A stretch of DNA of 64,000 nucleotides from Monarcha castaneiventris obscurior (lineage: Eukaryota; Chordata; Aves; Passeriformes; Monarchidae), in the NCBI GenBank assembly GCA_026261815.1, contig JAMPIT010000493.1, positions 9,379,501 through 9,443,500 on the forward strand, written 5' to 3'. A program made the translations under genes and the position numbers. Each line of letters starts with the position of its first letter. The first letter of the stretch is position 1. Shown one piece after another: positions 55,147 to 64,000 of this stretch. Under the pieces are notes generated by a model. The model was given only the letters and a program-made list of their open reading frames with translations, did not search any database and was not told where the DNA came from.

Positions 55147-58100
55147 CAAAGGTAGGTCATGCCTGATGACTTTATAGGAACCTCTAGAATTTGTTCCAGC
55201 CTGACCAGGAAGAAAATTTATTCCACTGGGCTTGCAGGAGATGGGGATTTCACAGCACTAACCAGGAAAAGCTATGGAAAGGCGAAAGGAAAACAACGCC
55301 GCAGCTCGAGCTCGTGTCAGTCCCTTGGAGCCCTGCCTGAGGTTTTCTGCTGGAAGCTGAAGACGCTGGGGAGGTGCTGTGGGAGTTGGAGAACACGGGA
55401 GTTCTCCTGGGACATTGCAAACACAATTCCCCTTGGCTTGGCCAGCCCTGACGTCACTTCCACGGCACCGACTGTGCCGGGCTCGGGGTAAAAATAGCAG
55501 CCTCATAAATCTGCCCATTCCCTTAATTAGGGAACCCTGATGACAGGATTAAGATTGAATGCTTTCATTTCAGATTGGTTAATGAAGGGCTTTCCAATGC
55601 TTCTTATTTTTTTTTTTTTTTGCTGCTCACAATAGAAGGATCCTCTCTGCTGAGTCCTCATTGCTTCAGGTACAGCCAGGCTGGAAAAAATTCCTCATCC
55701 AAAGGTTAAAAGAGAAGATTTTGTAGTCATTTGATTATCTCCTGTTATGTTTGGAGACTACAAACCCTTTGCAGACAGAGGAGGCCGTGCAGGTCCGCTC
55801 GTTTTTTTTTTTTAATTAATAAAGTCAACATTTGATCAAGATGAAAGAACAGTTGACATTGGGTTTTTGCTCCTGAAATATTATTAACTGGGAAAAAAAC
55901 AGCCTCCTCCAACAGACCCCAAAAGAACAAAGTCATGCACAAAATCTGTCCTGCTTTGTCAGTGAATCTCCCAAGGAAAAGATGAATTTGGGGAGAGACC
56001 AAAAATTTCCACCCCATGCTGCCAACTCCTCTCAAAGAAACTTCATTGTCCATTCCCACTGCTCTGGTGTCCAGGGAACTGCAAAATCCAGGTGATTCCT
56101 CACGGCTGAGCTGTCAACACCATCCTACATGAGATTGGTGGGTCTTGGTGTGGCCAAAGGCATCACCAAGGACGTGCCTAAATTCCCTTCATCATCCTCA
56201 GCTGAGCATTTCCCTGCATCCTGAGGAGGGTTTATCACTTTTGTGTTGAGAGCTCGCAAAAACCGCCCTGAAAACACCCAGAGCAGGAGGGGAGGACCCT
56301 GGCTCTGCTCTGGCTGAGGGAGGAAAACACCGAGGTGCTCGTAGGAAATAACAACAGGCCAAGCAAGGCCAGGGAAAAGGAGGAAAAATCGTTTTTCCTG
56401 CTCCCGAGCAAACGCCTGCAGCGGCCAGCTCGGGAACATCTGATCTCCCAGTGAGTTTTCTCTCTTCATGCCAATACCTGACTGGAATAAACAACTTTAT
56501 CTAGATCCTTGTTTCTTGCCATCAGAGGCTGATAAGAAAACTCGCTGCTATCAGCGTGAGATTCGAGCAGGGGGAAGAAAGATTTATGCCTGCTCCGAAG
56601 CGGCCTCCACCCTGCCCGATTGTTTCGTGCTCTGGAGAGCTGTGGAGTTAAATCCTGCAGATTCTGGTTTTCCAGGAGGATGTGGATCACAGACCGGTGC
56701 TGCTCTGGCCACCCAGCAGGCAGGCAGCTCACAGCTCCTTTTTGTTTTTCCGTGGGAATGGCAGCGCTTCCCCTCTGCATTTTACTGGAATATTTGGTGC
56801 TTCCACAGCTCCTCTCCCTCCCTGAGCTCTGCCTGCCTGTGAAACCTGAATTTATTAAGCATAAACCCACGAGGCACTGCAGAGGTGGGAATCATTTGCA
56901 TTCTGATGGGCCAACAGGGGCATTGCTGTTCTTGCTGACATTTTGGGATGTTTCCAGCACCGTTTGTCCCCATCCAAGCGTTGGGATCGAGCTGGATCTG
57001 AGCACGAGCTCCACGCTCAGCCTCGGGCTCGCTCTCCTCCCAAACCCCTCCCCAGCTCTGTTTTGGGCAGCTTAAATGGAACAACTAAAACAGTTCCTGA
57101 TGCTGATATGAGGTAGAAAAGGAGATAGAAGGGGATCAATTAGGATTGGGAGGCCAGGTTTAAAGCGTTTCCCTGCAGCAGTGGAAGGCTCTCCGCAGGT
57201 GAAGCCACCGCGGCACCTGTGGGATTAGAGCTCAGCTAATCTCGCTCTATTCTTGTCCTGCAACCTTTGTGTCACCTCCAGCCACAGCAAACCTCATCTT
57301 TTAGCTCAGAACCCTTCTCACCCTCAGCTGGCTGCCTTGGCTGGGGAAGGAGATTAGGGAAATGTTTATTTTCAGCACTCGAAAGAGCGTTTGAGCTGTC
57401 GAAAGGCTCTTGTCACATCTTGGGCTTCCTAAAAATTCCTTCCTGTAGGTGTGCAGGTTCTCTGTGAGAATCTGGGAGCTGGGTTCCCAGATTTTTCCTT
57501 CCAGTGGGCTCATCATTCAGCTCCCAGCATCTCCCACAAGCACTCCTAAAAGCTTCCCACTTAACAGCATTGCCTCATTATTATTCCCACCTTGCATCCA
57601 GTGCAAGCTTGCCTAAAATAATTGTAAAATTTGGGAAAGCTTCATGATGCCTTTTGCATCACTGAAACAGCATGAAAGGAGTTCTTATTTTTTATATAAA
57701 TTGACTTTTCACATGTGTTTGGGGTTTTTTTTGGTGCTGAGGAGCTCTTTGGTTGGGCAGAGCCCACCCACCCCATTAATAAGAGCACTTTTGGGGCATT
57801 TCAAATTTGCAGGCACGCTCAGATTTTGGTGTAAGGCGTTTTCTGTGCCCAGTAAAAGCAGTCATTTCTCGATGTGCAGCCTCTGAGGCAAAGAAATGAG
57901 ATTGCCAGGGGTGAAAGCACCTCTTTCATACAAACCCAGTTTGATGTGGGGGTCCCAGCTTGAACAAAAGCTGAGTTGAGCAGTTTAAGGGTTCAAGTGA
58001 AGTGCAGTGGGGAGCTCTCAGTGAGCTCAGCGTGACTGATGGGCTCTGCACGGAGAAGGACAAGAATTGGAGTTGAAAACCTTTCCCTGCTGCAAATTTG

Positions 58101-60829
58101 ATCCTTTTATCTCTTCCAGGACAGGAGATGGGAGGTGCCCTGCACCGTGGCTGGCAAAGAATAATCTCATTAACCTTCCCTACTTTGCAAAGTCTCCGTG
58201 AAAAGGGATCCCATCCATTCATGGGGGGATTTTACAGAATAATCACACAACTCTTTGTTTTAATCACCTTCATTCCTCTGGCCCAAAGCAGCAGAGACCC
58301 TCAGAACAGCAGCACATCCCACCAGCTCTGCCTTATCTCTGGAGCGTGTCTGAACAGGAGATTCATCTCTGATAGCTCCATTTAACCTGATAGCAGAGAG
58401 AAAATAACTCTTCTGAGGGGCTTTGCTGTCCAAGAGCTTTGACAGGTCTCTGTCTCTTTAGGCTCTTGCCCTGCATCCAATTCTGTGATGTCTGAGCACC
58501 TTCTGACCTTTGAGAAGTTGAGGAATCATTCTTCCCCCTGCTTTTCTTGAAATGTTAATTAAAACTCCCTCCCAGTGCCTGTCAAAGAATCCCCTGCTCA
58601 GCCAGGGCCAGTAGATACAGGTTGGCAGCATTCCTTAAAAATGCCTTCCCAAGGAGCTGCCTTGGTTTCCACCTTCAGGGATTTGTCTCAACCCAAACCC
58701 GAGCTTTGAGGAAGAAAAACCTTCCCAAAGTCCCAAATGCAGATTTTTATGGAGAGGTTGAGGACCACGAGCTGCCAGCTGTGGGATCTTCTCCCCCTTG
58801 GCACCAGAGGGATTCACAGGAATTATTAAATCCCAGCCTCGTGACCTCGAATAATCAGGGAAACTCCTGCACAGAAAGCACGGGCACAAACCCAGCCAGG
58901 ACTCAAACAATGGCTCCTTGGGAATGGCTCTTCCAAACGATTATGGATGACTTCCCAGCCCCAGTCCAAGGCACTGTCAGAGCTCTGCATTTCTGCTTCC
59001 CCTCTTTGTTTCCAAGCTCTTTTCTTGGAACTCCTAGCCCCTGCTCCATTCCCTGCACCCCTCTGCCCCACTGACCTCTGCTGCAGGTGCCTCCACAAAT
59101 CCCAGAGAGCCCCCTGGGACTGACCCCACCATTCCAACGGGAATCTAGAGCCCATTTCTCTTGGATTTCTTCAGGCAGTGTTAAATTTCACCCTTCTTGC
59201 CTGCAGAGAGTGGCTTTAGGAATAATTTTAGGTTCAAAGGCTGCCAGGGGAAGTTTTCCTTCTCTCCAACCTGCTATCCCCTCACTCCTGGACTGATTTT
59301 GGTTGTGTTAAGTCATTTTTCTCAGCTGTTTCAGCTCTTTGGGAGTTGTCTGGAGGCAGTGGATGCTGGGATTGTGCCTCTGCATCCCCATCCCAGAGCA
59401 CTGGTTGTGGCCCACATGGGATGTTCCCAAAGTGCTGGACAGTTCATTCACACCAGAATTGGGAAAATCTCCTAGAATGGAGTTTAAAATAGGTTTTTTT
59501 TTTCTTCAAAATGCTTTCATTAATAAAATAATTCCCATTTATTACAGTGGCTATATCTAGCAGGCACAATGGGGTATTTGCAGTAATTATTTCTGGTTTT
59601 TTCTATCAGTTTCTGTTCTGCCTGTGAAGGAATCTCTTTGTTCTCACCTGTCTGATACTTTCACTGGAAATAATGGATGAATAGTAAAGAATCTGAATCC
59701 TCTGCCTATTCAGTAAAATAAATTAAATAAAGAAAATTCAGTCCCCTTTCCCTGTGAGAACGCTGATCTCATTCTCTTTTCTCTTCACAGATGAGTCAGG
59801 AATCAAGAATGAATTTTAGCCCAGCACTGATCTGGATGGAAGAGACAGGAAAATCCACCCTGTAAGCATGGAATGAACTTCAAATGGTGCATCAATCCCT
59901 AAACCTGATCCTGGAGGTGAAGAAAATGGGAATTATTTCCACGTGCTGCCATTCCACCCATGAGCAGAGGGCACAGAGGAGGCACCCAGAGAGAGCTCCT
60001 GCTCTTCACCTCCTCCAGCCCCACTGCTTTTGTGGGATGCCTCTGCAGGGGGACTGCAGCTGGAAATGGGGTGAAGTGGGGAGGGAAAGCCAGCCAGAGG
60101 TGGGTGCAGTGGCCAGCAGAGCTGGGTGTAGCCACGCAGGCTTTTCACACACTGAGTATCCTGCGAGTAGCTGGACAAGCCCAGGCAGCCTCCAGTGAGT
60201 GCACGAGCAGCTCCTAAATCCTGGCTGTCCCATGGAATCCCTGTGCAGTGAGCGAGGTTCTCTCAGTGTGCAGTGGCAGGAGCAGGACTCTGTTTTACAA
60301 GAGGTGCCAAGGGGAAAGCTCTGAATTTTTGGAGGTTTTTTTGGTTTTGTTTTGGGTTTGTTGTCGTTGTTCTGCAACCGATTCGGGTTCCTTTTCTATT
60401 TCCCTCCAGCAGCGTGGTCTCCTTCCCCTGCAGAGGGGTGGAATTCCCTCTAAAGCTGCAGGCAGCAAAGGAAAGTTGGATTTTCAGAGGGGCTAGGCAA
60501 GAAAAGTGGGAACTAACAGCCTCACGAAGTGGCTGATGGGCAGAGCAGCACCAGTGTGGTTTTCACTCACAGAATTATTTCTGCTCATGGGTTTGCCCTG
60601 GGAGAGTTTTTTGTTGTGTCCCTGCACTGGAAACAAATCAATTCTTGCAGGAAACTCTCAGCTGGCTGGGAATGATGGGGTAAACACAGACTGGGTGAAG
60701 CTGCAGGTTCAGACCTGCAAAAATCAAGGAATGGGTTTGCTGTGGTCACACCCAGCACTGGCAGTGTCCCAGGGCAGGACAGGACAGGGAGATTTTCCAG
60801 GAGCTCTGATCGATCCCACTCACAGCTGG
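55147..60829. other. Long unique non-coding stretch
   Basis: No gene is recognised. A 15-T run lies at 55607-55621. At 59791-59861 a 71-nt open segment follows a strong acceptor-like TTCTCTTTTCTCTTCACAG and ends at a donor-like CCTGTAAGC. With no partner exon or known protein it stays a hypothesis. CG-containing sequence at 56980-57060 is not dense enough for a CpG island. Confidence 0.4.
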
Positions 60830-61098
60830 CAAGAGAGACAGGACATGGGAATGGCTTCAAACTGATGGAGAGCAGGTTTGGGTGGGATTTTGGGAAGGAA
60901 TTGTTCCCTGGGAGGGTGGACAGGCCCTGGCACAGGGTGCCCAGAGAAGCTGTGGCTGCCCCTGGATCCCTGGCAGTGCCCAAGGCCAGGCTGGATGGGA
61001 CTTGGAGCAGCCTGGGATGGTGGAAGGTGTCCCTGCCCTTGGGGCTGGATGGGCTTTGAGGTCCCTCCAACCCAAACCTTCTGTGATTCTGTGATTCC
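60830..61098 (+). mobile_element. CR1 LINE 3' end
   Basis: It begins GAGAGACAGGACATGGGAAT and continues GGCTTCAAACTGATGGAGAG, TTGTTCCCTGGGAGGGTGGA and CCCTGGATCCCTGGCAGTGC to AACCTTCTGTGATTCTGTGA. The two tail units (TTCTGTGA) are intact. It is close to the copies at 46 bp and 49.6 kb, so it is one of the younger CR1 insertions here. Confidence 0.92.
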
Positions 61099-61825
61099 TG
61101 AGACACAAAAGGTGGGTCCATCCTCCCTAAATTTAGGCATTTGCATTGGAAATGTCCCCACTCGAGTCTCCTCCCAGCCTCCTTTGAAAGATTAGCAGGC
61201 ACTTCCAGTTTATCCCTGACTCCATGACTCCATGATTCCCTGATTCCCTGACTCCATGTTCCTACAGGCAGTGAAATGAGGCCCACCCAAAAATGCCATC
61301 AGAATAATTCCAGGGCAGCTGACAGGGACCTCTCCACTGATCCCAACAGGAACCCGAATTCTCCCATTTCACCCCAAATCTCCAGGGTATTTGGATGAGC
61401 ATTTCCACTCAAAACCATCACCTTTGCAATCTCCTGGCTGACGGACACAGGGCCTCAGCTTTGCTGCAGTTACAGCAAAATATCTGAGCTTTCAGCGAGC
61501 AAAACATGGCAGGAAAACGTGTGGAGCCTCTCCCTCCTCTGGGAAAGGTTTTGGGGATCAGCTGGACCTGTGCACCCTCTGAATTTCAGGTATCCCCAAG
61601 GTGTGGGCTCTGAGGAATGAAAAATTCAGATTGCTCCAGCTCTCTGCTGAACAGATTTGAAAGAAAATGAAGCGTGTGGAGCAACGGGGAGGGAGCAGGA
61701 ACCTGGGTTTCCTTTTGCTTTTGAGGTCAGAGATGGAGCCAAGTGCTGGCTGCTCCTGCAAGCTGTGCCTGCAGAACGTGCCCACAACTCTGAGCTCCCA
61801 ATCACAGCCCAAACACCGGGTTCAG
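61099..61825. other. Unique non-coding stretch
   Basis: A short repeat of GACTCCATGATTCCCTGATTCC type lies at 61216-61256. Nothing else is recognised before the 32-bp array. Confidence 0.55.
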
Positions 61826-62195
61826 TTATGGGATCACCCCATAAACCTCACGGGTTATGGTTATAGGATCACCCCAGTGCCCCCCTCACAGGTTATAGGA
61901 TCACCCCAGTGCCCCCCTCATGGGTTATAGGATCACCCCAGTGTCCCCCTCATGGGTTATGGGATCACCCCAGTGCCCCCCTCACAGGTTATGGGATCAC
62001 CCCAGTGCCCCCCTCACGGGTTATGGGATCACCCCAGTGCCCCACTCATGGGTTATGGTTATAGGATCACCCCAGTGTCCCCCTCATGGGTTATGGGATC
62101 ACCCCAGTGCCCCTCTCACGGGTTATGGGATCACCCCAGTGCCCCCCTCATGGGTTATGGGATCACCCCAGTGCCCCCCTCACGGGTTATAAAAC
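61826..62195. repeat. 32-bp minisatellite, about 11 copies
   Basis: The unit is TTATGGGATCACCCCAGTGC then CCCCCTCACGGG, for example at 61989 and 62021. Variants are ATAGG for ATGGG, CACAGG, CACGGG or CATGGG, and two units with an extra GGTTAT. The minus strand is G-rich (GAGGGGGGCACTGGGG) and could form G-quadruplexes. The Pro/Ser-rich frames across it are artefacts. Confidence 0.95.
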
Positions 62196-63609
62196 CCCAT
62201 GTCAGCCAGCAGTAAAAGGGATTTACAGCAGATTGTAGGTCAGAAGGGTTAGGGCACGCTGGAAATATTGAAAACAGGAGTAAATTTAGCAGAAATGAAT
62301 GTGCTGGATATTGAGTGGGTGCCAGAGCCTGGATGGGATCGCAGCCATTGTTTTCTGTGGGTCTGAGCCAAGGGAAGCTGCACAGGGGTCCCAGATCGGT
62401 GGATTTGTGAGGGATTGATTAAAAAAAAATTAGCAGTCAAAGCTGTTAAAAAGAAGAAAGAATCTGGATATCATTGCTCTGCTAAAAATTATAATTAATC
62501 CCAGCCTGGATCTCGAAGGGAGAGAGAAATCTTTCAGCAGGTAAATGTATTCACCTCAGAGAATTCCTGGAGAGCTTTTCACGTTTTGTTTTCAGCTCAG
62601 AAAAATCCAAATCTTTCTCTCCCTTCTACAAGCTCGGGCTGCGCTTTGCACTGGAAGTTCACCCTGCAAAATCAGCAATTTCTTTCATTCCCTGCAAAGC
62701 CCAAGTGCCCAGCAGAGCCAGGGTCCAGCCCTGAAATGTTTCTGTGATACGGAGATTGCTCAATGCCGAGGGCCTGATAAGGAACCAAAGGCATTTGTCT
62801 TGCTCTTTTCTGTCACCCGGCTCCCCTCCCGCGCCACTTCGGATGGAACAGATGAAAAAAGAAACAAAAACACAGCCAAAAAGATAAAGCAGAACCTTCA
62901 CTAATGTGACATCTTGTGTATTTGCTGAATTCCTGGCTGTCAGCAGGAGAAGAAGAAAAGCCTGGGAGGCCCAGAAAGCTCAGAGCCCCAAATACCTGCG
63001 GGCGGAGGAGAGAACGAGCCCTGGTGCCTCACAAAAACTTTCTGCTTCCTTCTCTTTCAGTTCTGCTGCGAAATCTTTGGATTTCAGGTTTTTTAGAGTG
63101 AAATATTTCCATGTTTTTCCTAAGGAGGGGTCTCATGCTGCATTTCCTCCCCTCGCCCACCCCATTTCTCAGTGGGGACAGCCTGGAGCTGCTGCTGGGA
63201 GCTTTTCTCTCTGCTGTGTCCATCCTTCTCCTGCTCTCCTTGTTTTCCATTCCCACCTTCCTGTCCTTCACTGCACTGCCCTTCCTCTCCCTCTTTCCTG
63301 GTTTTGTTGGATGATTTTCATCCCTCCTGTCTTCCAGAGAGGCAGAACTTTCACACTGCTGCTGCTGCTGGTGGCTCACACCCCCCGGAAAACACAGGGA
63401 AATCAGGAAAATAAGGCTTTGGATGGTGTTTAGGAGCATTTAATTAACACTTGGTGCAGGAAAATAAAACCTTGGATGGAATTTAGGAGATTTAAATTAC
63501 TCTTGGTGCTCTAAAGTCTCTCAAGCTTCGGTGTTTTGTGGGCACAGCATGCAGGGCACGAGTGAGGCTTTTCCCCCAGCCACAGGAAAGGGATGAAATC
63601 CTTCAAAAA
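62196..63609. other. Unique non-coding stretch
   Basis: No gene is seen. A 175-codon plus frame at 62906-63433 overlaps a 136-codon minus frame. Its start does not follow a promoter, and no domain is recognised. Confidence 0.5.
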
Positions 63610-63700
63610 TTACAGAAAATCTTGAGTTGGAAGAGGCCTCCCAAGGATTGTTGAGTGCAACCCCTGCCTTGCACAGGACACCCCAACAATCCCACACCGT
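63610..63700 (-). mobile_element. CR1 LINE 3'-end fragment
   Basis: GAGTTGGAAGAGGCCTCCCA then CAACCCCTGCCTTGCACAGG and ACACCCCAACAATCCCACAC is the reverse complement of a CR1 3' region of the GTTGGAAGGGACCTC type. The terminal tail is degraded. Confidence 0.82.
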
Positions 63701-63704
63701 GGAA

Positions 63705-63741
63705 CTGGCTAAACCATGGCTAAACCATGGCTAAACCATGA
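63705..63741. repeat. 11-bp tandem repeat, 3 copies
   Basis: GGCTAAACCAT is repeated three times, directly next to the CR1 fragment. It is a small local expansion. Confidence 0.9.
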
Positions 63742-64000
63742 CAGTCTGGGAGCATCTTTATTATTTTGCTGTTACAAACGGGATTAATCCCTGCAGGTCA
63801 GAGCATTCTCACCCCAGTTTAGGTGCAGGGCAGGAGCTTCTCCCTTTGGCCACGCAATTTTCAATGATGGAAATCCGAATCCAGCCTGGATTTTAGGGTT
63901 CATTTTTCTGCAAATGTTCGCTCCCCTCTTGTGACAAAACACAGGAGGATTGTGCTTACGTTGGAGGAGGAGAAATTTTTACTGGGAAGAAAGTGTTAGC

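Noticed and set aside
61826..62195. A CRISPR-like array (regular 32-bp spacing)
   Set aside because: Units are contiguous with no unique spacers, and the context is a vertebrate genome with CR1 elements. It is a minisatellite; the same holds for the 31-bp arrays.

Overview
This window looks like ordinary non-coding DNA from a bird, most likely a songbird or close relative. The main evidence is eleven 5'-truncated CR1 (chicken repeat 1) LINE 3' ends on both strands. They carry typical avian CR1 sequence ending in a tail like CCATGATTCTGTGAT. There are also two families of short solo LTRs and many GC-rich minisatellites. I found no convincing protein-coding exon, CpG-island promoter, tRNA, rRNA or bacterial-type feature. 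The many 60-470 codon open frames overlap one another on both strands. The longest ones arise from tandem repeats that lack stop codons. The window is therefore intergenic or deep-intronic.

Layout. 1-6 kb holds a CR1 3' end, a 31-bp minisatellite, a minus-strand solo LTR (family 1, copy A) and two CR1 scraps. 6-15 kb is mostly unique sequence with a decayed palindromic element at 6.9 kb, a CR1 fragment at 12.3 kb and a 40-bp minisatellite at 14.65-15.23 kb. 15-32 kb is AT-richer unique sequence with scattered CR1 pieces, a perfect 28-bp palindrome at 19.0 kb, a hairpin at 27.9 kb and stretches that resemble conserved non-coding elements (homeodomain-type TAATTA motifs, few repeats). 32.8-42.4 kb is the repeat-dense core. 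It holds a 0.93-kb minisatellite with a 23/24-bp unit, a solo LTR of family 2, a second family-2 copy split by a family-1 solo LTR (copy B), a 0.7-kb TG-rich microsatellite joined to a 0.62-kb 31-bp minisatellite, and a third family-1 LTR (copy C). 42.4-64 kb is mainly unique sequence with a MIR-like SINE relic, three more CR1 3' ends, a 1-kb-spaced local duplication, a 78-bp tandem duplication and a 32-bp minisatellite.

No set of genes works together here. The content worth a second look is structural. A young LTR family makes 4-bp target duplications. One of its insertions sits in another LTR whose sister copy 2.7 kb away preserves the empty site. One LTR has a 17-bp extension of its 3' terminus and still lies inside a perfect target duplication. 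Three minisatellites of unrelated sequence share a period of about 31-32 bp. I did not find a new biological system. Regulatory elements are only suspected from sequence texture and need a cross-species alignment to test.
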